Source: Acidilobaceae archaeon
GTDB lineage: Archaea > Thermoproteota > Thermoprotei_A > Sulfolobales > Acidilobaceae
Direction: 5' to 3'
Length of the DNA: 9,262 nt
NCBI GenBank assembly: GCA_027057815.1
Contig: JALURD010000194.1
Coordinates: 1 to 9,262, forward strand
The position numbers were made by a program, and so were the translations under genes. Below, piece after piece: positions 1 through 6,291 of this stretch. Under the pieces are notes generated by a model. The model ran no database searches. It was not told the origin of the DNA and saw only the letters and a list, made by a program, of their open reading frames with translations. Position 1 is the stretch's first letter. The number at the start of each line of letters is the position of its first letter.

Positions 1-12
1 TCAGGGAGATTA

Positions 13-19
13 GGGGTGG
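13..19 (+). promoter_or_regulatory. Shine-Dalgarno for the RDD gene
   Basis: GGGGTGG lies 7 nt before TTG at 27. The same element at the same distance precedes non-ATG starts elsewhere in this window, which supports TTG as the start although the reading frame is open upstream. Confidence 0.5.
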
Positions 20-26
20 CGGCGAG

Positions 27-596
27 TTGGAGAAGACTGTCGGGCCTCCCCCGCCGGGCCTCGACCCTTACATGGCCGCCAAGAGGTTCGCCGCTTCAGT
101 CATAGACATGCTAGCGATATTCCTAGCAACAGGGCTACTCTTCGACCCACAACTCTGGAGCCTATTATACTCCCTCCTAGCCCATATAGCGGACATCCGG
201 TCCAGGCATCCCTGGATATTCCATCCAGCCCACTTAGCCGAGATCGGAGAACTACTCTTCCGCTTCGCCGCGGCGTACTCCCACGTATTCTTCGCCGCGT
301 ACATACTCCTAACACTCCTAGAGGCATACAAGGGCCAGACTCTCGGGAAGTACCTCCTCGGCTTGAGGGTTGTTAAGAGAACTGGACGTAGGCTGGACCT
401 GGTCGAGTCCGGCATCCGCAACGCGGGCAAGATATTCCTGCTCCCCATAGACTTAGCCCTCGGGTTGCCTCTAATCCGCAAGGGGTACTTGAGGTACACT
501 GACTACTACATAGACGCCGTCGTCGTTGACATTAAGAGGAGAGAGGCTCCAAGCGGGAGGCGCGAGCCAAGCCCAGGAGGAGTCGCTTCAGCCTAA
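27..596 (+). CDS. RDD-family integral membrane protein
   Basis: A 189-aa RDD-family protein; the molecular role of this family is mostly unknown, with transport suggested for some members. The family signatures are visible: Arg20 and Asp27 at the start of the first hydrophobic segment (about 22-40), a second hydrophobic segment (about 77-99), then the conserved GQTLGKYLLGLRVV stretch (103-116), a third hydrophobic segment (about 134-150) and Asp159 before a final hydrophobic strand. The N-terminus has a PPPP run and the last 20 residues are charged and Pro/Gly-rich, probably disordered. The start chosen is TTG at 27, placed 7 nt after a GGGGTGG Shine-Dalgarno. The frame stays open to base 3, so a longer protein starting left of the window cannot be excluded; an internal ATG at 72 is a third option. 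No partner gene is visible. Family assignment is firm, function unknown. Confidence 0.8.
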   Translation: MEKTVGPPPPGLDPYMAAKRFAASVIDMLAIFLATGLLFDPQLWSLLYSLLAHIADIRSRHPWIFHPAHLAEIGELLFRFAAAYSHVFFAAYILLTLLEAYKGQTLGKYLLGLRVVKRTGRRLDLVESGIRNAGKIFLLPIDLALGLPLIRKGYLRYTDYYIDAVVVDIKRREAPSGRREPSPGGVASA

Positions 597-821
597 GTCG
601 ACGCACCCTACCTGCTATACGGAGCGGGTGAGGAGCCTCGGGGCTACCTTCTCGGACGCGCCGCTTTCTAAACCTCGAAGCCCTACTGAGGCTGATTTTG
701 AGTAGTCCGGGTAATTCTGGAATGAGGCCCTCTCTAGACAGCGCTTTCTGATGCTGGTGCTGGCACGGGTCTGCGGCCATGTATTTCTCTGAATGGTATT
801 CTGGTGTGTATTAAGGTTTGG
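597..821. other. Gene-free stretch between the RDD gene and thi4
   Basis: About 225 bases with no convincing coding region on either strand. A reverse-strand open frame covers part of it but has Arg/Leu-rich, low-information content and no good start signal. Only weak short inverted repeats are visible, such as CTACT (682-686) with AGTAG (702-706). No tRNA fold or clear box C/D RNA was recognised. Confidence 0.5.
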
Positions 822-831
822 CTTTTATTTT
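822..831 (+). promoter_or_regulatory. Candidate TATA box for thi4
   Basis: CTTTTATTTT is the most AT-rich stretch upstream of thi4. Using the usual archaeal distance of about 25 bp, transcription would start near 850-855, leaving a leader of about 15 nt that just includes the Shine-Dalgarno. Assigned by position and composition only. Confidence 0.4.
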
Positions 832-852
832 GCGTGTTCCAGATACTACTGA

Positions 853-859
853 GGGGTGG
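853..859 (+). promoter_or_regulatory. Shine-Dalgarno deciding the thi4 start
   Basis: GGGGTGG lies 8 nt before TTG at 868. It overlaps the GTG at 856, so that upstream GTG cannot be the start served by this site. Confidence 0.55.
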
Positions 860-867
860 TAAGTGGA

Positions 868-1644
868 TTGGCTGAGCTGGAGGCTCGTATCACGAGGGCT
901 ATTGTTGAGGACGCGGCTAGGGACTGGTCTGACATTGCCGAGTCGGACGTGGTCATAGTTGGCGCGGGCCCTGCGGGCCTGACGGCTGCTAGGTACCTGG
1001 CTGAGAAGGGCTTCAAGGTTGTGGTGTTCGAGAGGCGCCTAAGCTTCGGTGGTGGGATCGGCGGCGGTGGTAACCTATTCCACAGGATTGTGGTCTCGAG
1101 CGAGGCCCTCAGCGTCCTGAGGGACTTCAATATAAGGTACCGGAGCGTGGTGGACGGTCTCTACACTGTTGACCCCGCGGAGTTCATGGCGAAGCTGGCT
1201 GCTGGCGCGGTAGACGCTGGGGCCAGGATAGTCCATGGAGTGCACGTCGACGACGTGATAGTGAGGTTTAACCCGCTCCGGGTTGTCGGCGTGGCCATAA
1301 CATGGTCGGCGGTCATAATGTCCGGGCTGCACGTGGACCCCCTCTTCGTCTACTCCAGGGCCGTAGTCGACGCCACCGGGCACGATGCCGAGGTTTTGAG
1401 CGTCGTCGCGAGGAAGGTCCCAGACTCCGGGGTAATGGTGCCAGGCGAGTCCTCAGCGTACTCCGAGGAGTCGGAGAGGCTAGTCGTTGAGAAGACTGGC
1501 AGAGTCATCCCTGGACTCTACGCCGCGGGAATGTCGGTCGCAGCCCTCCACGGACTGCCCAGGATGGGGCCGATATTCACCTCAATGCTACTCTCGGGGA
1601 GAAGAGTGGCCGAGATAATCGAGAGGGACCTGAGGGAGGGCTGA
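868..1644 (+). CDS. thi4: Thiazole synthase, archaeal His-type Thi4
   Basis: A 258-aa Thi4-family enzyme making the thiazole phosphate moiety of thiamin from NAD+, glycine and a sulfur source, in the cytoplasm. An N-terminal ITRAIVE helix is followed by the dinucleotide-binding loop GAGPAG (32-37), the acidic end of the Rossmann strand in VVVFERR, and a Gly-rich segment. GLHVDP (153-158) follows, then DATGHD, and PRMGPIF with MLLSG near the C-terminus. Established knowledge: yeast Thi4 gives up an active-site Cys as the sulfur donor (a suicide enzyme), and methanogen enzymes with His at that position use free sulfide with iron and turn over. His155 in GLHVDP occupies this position, so a catalytic sulfide-using enzyme is inferred. 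The start is TTG at 868; a GTG at 856 adds four residues. Older databases call such proteins ribose-1,5-bisphosphate or ribulose synthases. It is followed after 7 nt by a small Cys-rich gene, probably cotranscribed. Confidence 0.9.
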   Translation: MAELEARITRAIVEDAARDWSDIAESDVVIVGAGPAGLTAARYLAEKGFKVVVFERRLSFGGGIGGGGNLFHRIVVSSEALSVLRDFNIRYRSVVDGLYTVDPAEFMAKLAAGAVDAGARIVHGVHVDDVIVRFNPLRVVGVAITWSAVIMSGLHVDPLFVYSRAVVDATGHDAEVLSVVARKVPDSGVMVPGESSAYSEESERLVVEKTGRVIPGLYAAGMSVAALHGLPRMGPIFTSMLLSGRRVAEIIERDLREG

Positions 1645-1651
1645 CCCGGCC

Positions 1652-1894
1652 ATGCCGATGCAGGTATCGGGGGGCGGCAGGCTCTACCGCTGCGAGGTCT
1701 GCGGGAGGCTCACCAGTAACCCGATACTCTACAAGACCTGCTGCATGAACAAGCCCGTAGCCTTCTGCAGCGAGGCCTGCGCTAGGAAGTGGATAGCCGC
1801 CTGGATGAGGAACCAGGAGCAGCGGGTCAGGAGTGCCCTACTCGGCGGGAGGCTGGGGATCCCGGGCTCAAGGCTCAGGAAGAGCATGCTATGA
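1652..1894 (+). CDS. Small Cys-rich treble-clef/TRASH-like metal-binding protein
   Basis: An 80-aa protein with six cysteines in the order CEVCG (Cys14, Cys17), a CC pair (Cys30-Cys31) and FCSEAC (Cys39, Cys43), followed by a basic amphipathic helix (about 44-68). A leading CxxC knuckle plus an FCSxxC-x3-W helix start is typical of treble-clef zinc ribbons of the TRASH/MYM type, which bind Zn or sense and carry metals such as copper. With only about 45 residues of domain and no DNA-binding or enzymatic domain attached, the function is unknown. ATG at 1652 lies 11 nt after GAGGGAGGG, which is inside the thi4 end; ATG at 1658 is an alternative. The 7-nt gap to thi4 indicates one transcript. The link suggests help with iron or sulfur for Thi4, or simply a chance neighbour. 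The C-terminal coding end carries one GGGATCCC copy (Gly-Ile-Pro). Confidence 0.75.
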   Translation: MPMQVSGGGRLYRCEVCGRLTSNPILYKTCCMNKPVAFCSEACARKWIAAWMRNQEQRVRSALLGGRLGIPGSRLRKSML

Positions 1895-1945
1895 ACAACC
1901 CAGCCACAAGGGGGATCCCAGTCTTTCAGTCTACCTGCATCCTGG

Positions 1946-2956
1946 CTAATGGGCTGCTTGCCTCACATGCCTGACTACTTCAGTAGCTGCTAGTGGAGCC
2001 AGGAGGATCCCGTGCCTGCAGTGACCTGTGGATACTATGAGGCCCCTGGGCCCTGTGGGGCCTGTGTATGGCCTCTTGAGGCATGGCCTGAGGCCTGCCC
2101 GGGGATCCCTCGGGTTTGAGGGCTTGAATCCTAGCCTTGCAGTTGCCCTAAGCATCTCCCTGAGCCTCTCCGTGTCCACTGCGGCTTCGCTGGGGCTGTC
2201 GGGGATCCCTGCTTTGACCTTGAACCCGCCGACCATTAGTGCGCCTCCGTCCTGGGTGGGCCTCACGAATACCGGGTCTGCACCTACCACTAGGCTTGGC
2301 CGGGTCTCGGAGTCCACCGTGACCCTGTAGCCCTTCAAGGCCTCGAGGCCGAGTGCGGCCCCGACCCCCCGGAGGAGCCTGTCAGTCCACGCTCCGGCTG
2401 CCACCACTGCAACACTAGCCTCCTCAATGCTACCATTATCCAGCCTAATCCCCTCCACCCTACCGTTCCTCACCTCTAAGCCCGCAACCGGGGATCCCTC
2501 CCGCACCTCCACGCCCTCAGCCTCCAGGGCCTCCACGAGGCCCCTGGCCATCTCGTCAGGGTCGACTAGGAGGGCCCGGGGGAGTACGACTGAGAGGCCC
2601 AGCCCGGGTATCCTCGACAGCCTGGCGCCCCGCAGCCTGCCCCTGAAGACGGATGTGAGGTACTCGAGCCCGGCCCACCCTACCCTTAGAAGTGGCACTG
2701 CTATATCCGCCTCCACGATTGAGTAGCCGATCCTCGATGCCAGCTCCCTGTGGAGGCCAACAGCCTCCAAGGCGTCCCGGAGAGGGATCCCGTCAAGCAC
2801 CGCGAGCTGCACGCTCAGAATACCGAGGCTCGCGCCGCTCGAGCCTCCGAAGACTCTCCCCCATTCAAAGACCTTCACATCGTAGCCCTCGCGCGCCAGC
2901 AACAGCGCCGAGGACAGTCCAATAATGCCTCCACCAACAACTACAACCCTTCTCAT
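1946..2956 (-). CDS. DAO-family FAD-dependent amino acid oxidoreductase
   Basis: A 336-aa flavoprotein of the D-amino-acid oxidase/DadA/ThiO/sarcosine oxidase superfamily. It opens with a Rossmann FAD-binding strand-loop-helix, GGGIIG at 8-13, with Glu31 as the expected ribose ligand. It continues through AAGAWTD (186-192), the second FAD-contact motif. It closes with GLRP (288-291) and GHCRHGILLAP (311-321), matching the C-terminal FAD and substrate segment where ThiO-type enzymes have GHxRNGILLAP. It should oxidise the C-N bond of a small amino acid or imino acid; the substrate (glycine, D-amino acid or proline) cannot be fixed from sequence. No signal peptide or membrane segment is visible. 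ATG at 2956 was chosen because the FAD motif normally begins within a few residues of the start; GTG codons at 2962 and 2968 would add two or four residues. It is convergent with the thi4 pair and has its own promoter. It holds four exact GGGATCCC copies. Confidence 0.8.
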   Translation of the reverse strand: MRRVVVVGGGIIGLSSALLLAREGYDVKVFEWGRVFGGSSGASLGILSVQLAVLDGIPLRDALEAVGLHRELASRIGYSIVEADIAVPLLRVGWAGLEYLTSVFRGRLRGARLSRIPGLGLSVVLPRALLVDPDEMARGLVEALEAEGVEVREGSPVAGLEVRNGRVEGIRLDNGSIEEASVAVVAAGAWTDRLLRGVGAALGLEALKGYRVTVDSETRPSLVVGADPVFVRPTQDGGALMVGGFKVKAGIPDSPSEAAVDTERLREMLRATARLGFKPSNPRDPRAGLRPCLKRPYTGPTGPRGLIVSTGHCRHGILLAPLAATEVVRHVRQAAH

Positions 2957-3030
2957 ACCCACGCCCACTTACCCAGGGAGTCGTACTCGGTGACCAGCCG
3001 TTAATGAGGATCAAACCCTATCCGAGAGAG

Positions 3031-3042
3031 TTATTAATTAAT
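3031..3042 (-). promoter_or_regulatory. Candidate TATA box for the DAO-family gene
   Basis: On the reverse strand this reads ATTAATTAATAA, a strong AT island in a GC-rich region. Transcription would begin near 3011, giving a leader of about 55 nt to ATG at 2956. It suggests the oxidoreductase is not simply read through from the regulator gene that ends at 3137. Confidence 0.5.
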
Positions 3043-3083
3043 CGTAGTTCGACTAGAAGTAATGCAAAAGTCCTCGATTGCTA

Positions 3084-3116
3084 GGGGGTAGGGGAGGGTA
3101 GGCGGGATCCCGGGGG
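3084..3116 (+). other. Five-run G-rich tract (potential G-quadruplex)
   Basis: Five runs of three or more G lie at 3084-3088, 3091-3094, 3096-3098, 3104-3106 and 3112-3116, with short loops, in the space between the regulator stop and the DAO promoter. It meets the usual G3+N1-7 quadruplex rule on the + strand. Transcripts from the reverse-strand genes would carry the C-rich complement. One GGGATCCC copy is embedded at 3104-3111. Confidence 0.5.
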
Positions 3117-3136
3117 ATTAGCTTGTTGAATAGTGC

Positions 3137-3691
3137 CTAGGAGTCCTGCCTTCCTGCTATGTCCGGGTCTAGCTTGTTTAGTTCCCTTATGTCTGCCAGC
3201 ACCATACCTAGAGATTTCTTGAATACCTCGAATATTACTTGTTCGACGAAGTGCTTCGTTATACAGAACTCGCAGGGCTTTAGCTTCTCCGCCACCCTGA
3301 CTATTTCGTCCCTCCTCTCCTTGAAGAGCTTCTCTACTATGGCTCTGACGTCGCCTTTGATGCTCTCCGCTATCTCCTCTATCACCTTATCGGCCTCCGG
3401 GCTGCCTGTGTAGGCGTAGTACCTGGCCCTAACCGAGTACTTGTAGGTCTTGCCGACCCTAACGAGGTCTACCAGGCCGCTGTCCTTGAGTATCGCCAGG
3501 TGGTACCTTATCGCGTTGGGGGTCTTGATTATCCCCCTCTCCCTGAGGGCCTCAACTATCTCCCCCACACTCATAGGCTTCTCCTGGAGTAGCTCGAGTA
3601 TTATGAGTCGGAGCTCGTCACTCAGCGCCTTGGCCTCCTCCAGCCTGACCGGAAGGATCCTCCTAACTCCCCCGCCGTGTGCGTGTTTCAC
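3137..3691 (-). CDS. ArsR-like winged-helix regulator, likely copper sensor
   Basis: A 184-aa DNA-binding protein. The winged helix-turn-helix runs from about 18 to 92: a first helix (LSDELRLIILELL), a recognition segment (TPNAIRYHLAILKDSGLV) and a wing (VRVGKTYKYSV), matching ArsR/HTH_20-type archaeal regulators. The C-terminal half (about 99-175) is helical, probably for dimerisation, and holds Cys140-x2-Cys143-x3-His147. An HxH (His3, His5) sits at the N-terminus. These are soft-metal ligand candidates. The GTG start at 3691 lies 6 nt after GGGGTGG and overlaps the upstream ATPase stop as GTGA, so the two are translationally coupled; the upstream in-frame GTG at 3715 has no such support. 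It probably controls the ATPase promoter and its own expression. It differs from the TRASH-containing CopR/CopT regulators known in Sulfolobales. Metal identity is inferred from the neighbour. Confidence 0.8.
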   Translation of the reverse strand: MKHAHGGGVRRILPVRLEEAKALSDELRLIILELLQEKPMSVGEIVEALRERGIIKTPNAIRYHLAILKDSGLVDLVRVGKTYKYSVRARYYAYTGSPEADKVIEEIAESIKGDVRAIVEKLFKERRDEIVRVAEKLKPCEFCITKHFVEQVIFEVFKKSLGMVLADIRELNKLDPDIAGRQDS

Positions 3692-6156
3692 TCCCATCCA
3701 CCCCTTGGCCTCCACTTCCTCAGGGTCTGGGCCCAGGTCGTGACGGATATGCTGCTGAGCGCCATCGCGATGCCTGCTAGCTCCGGCTTCAGCGCGATGC
3801 CCAGGCTCGGGTAGAGGATCCCGGCCGCTATGGGTATCAGCGTCACGTTGTATATGAATGCCCAGAAGAGGTTCTGCTTCGCCTTGGCCCTGACGGCGTC
3901 GACTAGCTCGAACGCTACCGCTATCTTCTTGACTCCGCCTCTGAGTATGACCATGTCACCTGCCTCCTTCGCTATATCCGTGCCACTACCCATGGCTATC
4001 CCTATGTCTGCCTGAGAGAGCGCCGGAGCATCGTTTATCCCGTCGCCAACCATCACAACGACCTCACCCTTCCTCTGGGCCTCGCTTATGAATGCAGCCT
4101 TGTCCTCGGGCGTGACCTGGGCCCTGTACTCGTCTATCCCCAGCCTCCTGGCTATAGCCTTGGCCGTCTCCTCGTGGTCACCCGTGAGCATTACGACCTT
4201 GAGGCCCCTCCTCTTTAGGTACTCCACGAGCTCCCTGGCGCCCTCCTGTATCTCGTCTCCTATCGCTATGAGGCCAGCCAGCCTGCCGTCCACTGCGACG
4301 TACACAACCGTATACCCTTGGCTACGTAGCTCCCTAGCCAGCCTGGAGGCCTCTCCGGGGATCCCTAGGCCAAGGCCCCTCTCTATGAGCTTGTCATTCC
4401 CCACAGCCACACTCCTACCGTTAACCTGCGCGAGTATACCCATGCCTGTGAAGCTGTCAAACGACGCTGGCTCCTCCAGGCTGACACCCCTCTCCTTTGC
4501 AGCCTCCACTATAGCCTGAGCCAGGGGGTGCTCGCTCCTGGATTCCGCGCTGGCCGCGAGGGCCAGAACCTCGGCCTCCCGGAAGCCATTGAGCGCAACT
4601 ATCCTCCTAACTCTAGGCCTGCCCTCGGTTAGCGTGCCTGTCTTGTCAAGAGCCACCATAGTGGCCTTGGGCATCTTGTCTATCACCGAGGGGTCCTTGA
4701 CTAGTATACCATACTCAGCAGCCTTCCCGAAGCCGGTGACTATAGCCATGGGTATAGCGAGGCCCAGAGCGCAGGGACACGCGACTACTAGAACCGCCAC
4801 TGTGAACATTAGTGCTTGGGAGAACCCGAGGCCGTATACGAGGCTCCAGAAGGTGAAAGTCGCTACCGCCACCGCTATCACTATCCACGTGAAGACCCCG
4901 GCAACCCTGTCGACCATGGACTGTAGGCGGGGCTTGGACGCCTGGGCGGTCCTTATCAGCCTTATCATCTGGCCCAGGACCGTCTCCTTCCCAACCCTCG
5001 TTGTATGGACTACTATAGAGCCCCTCACGAGCGTAGTGCCGGCGACTACTGGGTCGCCACCCTTCTTCTCGACTGGCAGAGGCTCACCCGTTAGCATGGA
5101 TTCATCGACGTAGCCCCTCCCCCTCTTTACCACGCCATCCACCGGGATCTTCTCGCCCGGGCGGACTACGACCTCGTCCCCAACCCTCACCTCGTCTATG
5201 GGTACCTCGACCTCCCTCCCCTCCCTTATGACCCTGGCCTTCTTGGGCTGAAGCTCAATCAGCTTCCTGACAGCCTCGCCAGCCCTTGCCTTGAGCCTCG
5301 TCTCTATGAACTTGCCTAGCAGTATGAAGCTCATCACAGCCGCGCTGGCCTCGTAGAAGGCTTCGCCCGCCACTACTCCCAGGGATACAAGTAGGCTGCC
5401 TATGAACGCCGCGTACGTGCCAAGTATGACGAGGCTATCCATGTTGGGCCTGCCCGCTAGCAAGGCCCTAACCCCTGTCCTCAGGAACTTCACTGAGCCT
5501 GCGGCGAAGGCTGGCAACGCCAGTATGGCCTGGAGGATGTCGAGCCTTAGACCAGTCAGGGCTGAAAGCGCTGGCCCTAGCGGGGTGTAAGTTGCCAGGA
5601 GTAGGACTATCGTCGGTGGGAAGGCTACTAGGAGTAGCTTCTTGAGCTTCTCGTACTCCTCCCTGACTATCTTTGTTGCTACGTCCTCAACCTCCTCCCC
5701 CACGCTCTCAGAGACTACTTTGAGGCCCAGCCTCTCCACCTCACTCCTCAGTTTTTGGGCCGAGACTACGAGCGGGTTGAACAATATCCTAACAGTCTTG
5801 GTGACGTGGTTCGCGGCTACATCGAATACTCCCTCTAGACCCTGTAAGGCCTCTTCTACCCTCCTGTCATCCTCCGCCGAGACGAGCCCCTCGACGGCGA
5901 AGATTACCTCTTCCTTGTAGACGTCGTAGCCCGCCTTTCTGATGGCCTCTATTATCTTCCTGGGGGGTATTTTCTCCGGGTCGAACTCAACCTTAGCCTC
6001 CTCAGTGGCGAATGAGACTTCAGCCTTGACTCCTAGCTTCTCAAGCTGCTTCTGAATTGTGATCGCGCATGATGCGCAGTGCATCCCCACTAGCTTCAAC
6101 ACTTCCTGCCTGCGCTTCCTTATCGAGATCCTCAGGCCAGTGTTAGGTGAACTCAC
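3688..6156 (-). CDS. copA: Copper-exporting P1B-type ATPase (CopA)
   Basis: An 822-aa heavy-metal P-type ATPase in the cytoplasmic membrane that should pump Cu+ out at the cost of ATP. It starts with an HMA metal-binding domain with GMHCASC (24-30). A second ferredoxin-like repeat (about 84-148) lacks CxxC. Membrane helices fill about 172-285. The actuator-domain TGE is at 356-358. The transmembrane metal site Cys460-Pro-Cys462 is followed by the phosphorylation motif DKTGT (504-508), HP (543-544) and GDGIND (704-709). Tyr769-Asn770 and Met798 with Ser801-Ser802 in the last two helices complete the P1B-1 Cu+ signature, so Zn/Cd/Co specificity is unlikely. GTG at 6156 is the best start: GGTGG lies 6 nt upstream. 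Extending to 6249 would put the A6T6 promoter element inside the gene and add an unrelated N-terminus. The stop overlaps the regulator start. Confidence 0.93.
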   Translation of the reverse strand: MSSPNTGLRISIRKRRQEVLKLVGMHCASCAITIQKQLEKLGVKAEVSFATEEAKVEFDPEKIPPRKIIEAIRKAGYDVYKEEVIFAVEGLVSAEDDRRVEEALQGLEGVFDVAANHVTKTVRILFNPLVVSAQKLRSEVERLGLKVVSESVGEEVEDVATKIVREEYEKLKKLLLVAFPPTIVLLLATYTPLGPALSALTGLRLDILQAILALPAFAAGSVKFLRTGVRALLAGRPNMDSLVILGTYAAFIGSLLVSLGVVAGEAFYEASAAVMSFILLGKFIETRLKARAGEAVRKLIELQPKKARVIREGREVEVPIDEVRVGDEVVVRPGEKIPVDGVVKRGRGYVDESMLTGEPLPVEKKGGDPVVAGTTLVRGSIVVHTTRVGKETVLGQMIRLIRTAQASKPRLQSMVDRVAGVFTWIVIAVAVATFTFWSLVYGLGFSQALMFTVAVLVVACPCALGLAIPMAIVTGFGKAAEYGILVKDPSVIDKMPKATMVALDKTGTLTEGRPRVRRIVALNGFREAEVLALAASAESRSEHPLAQAIVEAAKERGVSLEEPASFDSFTGMGILAQVNGRSVAVGNDKLIERGLGLGIPGEASRLARELRSQGYTVVYVAVDGRLAGLIAIGDEIQEGARELVEYLKRRGLKVVMLTGDHEETAKAIARRLGIDEYRAQVTPEDKAAFISEAQRKGEVVVMVGDGINDAPALSQADIGIAMGSGTDIAKEAGDMVILRGGVKKIAVAFELVDAVRAKAKQNLFWAFIYNVTLIPIAAGILYPSLGIALKPELAGIAMALSSISVTTWAQTLRKWRPRGGWE
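3698..3704 (-). promoter_or_regulatory. Shine-Dalgarno deciding the regulator start
   Basis: On the reverse strand GGGGTGG ends 6 nt before GTG at 3691. It directly abuts the in-frame ATG at 3697, which is too close to be served. It supports the GTGA-overlap start. Confidence 0.6.
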
Positions 6157-6162
6157 GGCCTG

Positions 6163-6170
6163 CCACCGCC
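6163..6170 (-). promoter_or_regulatory. Shine-Dalgarno deciding the copA start
   Basis: On the reverse strand GGCGGTGG ends 6 nt before GTG at 6156. It argues against the longer frame that continues to 6249. Confidence 0.6.
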
Positions 6171-6198
6171 TGCCATATACCCAGTGAGGTTGAATGCT

Positions 6199-6210
6199 AA
6201 AAAATTTTTT
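6199..6210 (-). promoter_or_regulatory. A6T6 TATA element of the copper operon
   Basis: A perfect A6T6 palindrome in GC-rich surroundings, about 48 bp before the chosen copA start. Transcription would begin near 6178, leaving a leader of about 22 nt. The T6 run on the reverse strand could also help end fumarase transcripts coming from upstream; the sequence does not separate these roles. Confidence 0.5.
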
Positions 6211-6222
6211 GTAAGAATATGG

Positions 6223-6238
6223 GTATCGGTGGGGATAC
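6223..6238. promoter_or_regulatory. Inverted repeat upstream of the copA TATA element
   Basis: GTATC (6223-6227) and GATAC (6234-6238) form an inverted repeat with a 6-bp spacer, 12 bp beyond the A6T6 element. GGGTAT (6221-6226) is also the inverted counterpart of ATACCC (6177-6182) on the other side of that element. Either pair could be a regulator site. Short arms can arise by chance. Confidence 0.25.
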
Positions 6239-6291
6239 ACTTCAAACAATCGCCTTCACAGAGTAATCCAGCTAGAATCAGGGTACGCTTC

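Noticed and set aside
532..780. Reverse-strand small gene overlapping the RDD gene end
   Set aside because: Low-complexity Arg/Leu-rich product, no Shine-Dalgarno, and it overlaps a recognised family member.
597..855. Possible box C/D small RNA in the gene-free stretch (ATGAGG and CTGA near 720-755)
   Set aside because: The boxes do not match the consensus and the C'/D' pair is missing; such short words are expected by chance.
597..867. A TPP riboswitch upstream of thi4
   Set aside because: I could not find the conserved CTGAGA and ACCTGA-type elements in the right arrangement, and the predicted leader is only about 15 nt.
1946..2956. The DAO-family enzyme as ThiO (glycine oxidase) serving thiazole synthesis with neighbouring thi4
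   Set aside because: ThiO supplies dehydroglycine to the bacterial ThiG route. Thi4 takes glycine directly, the genes are convergent and separately promoted, and the substrate cannot be read from sequence.
4589..5113. A 174-codon rightward frame inside copA, and similar long antisense frames at 2028-2330, 4088-4519 and 6872-7288
   Set aside because: All are mirror frames of well-supported genes, expected in GC-rich DNA, with Ser/Thr/Pro-rich compositions typical of such shadows.
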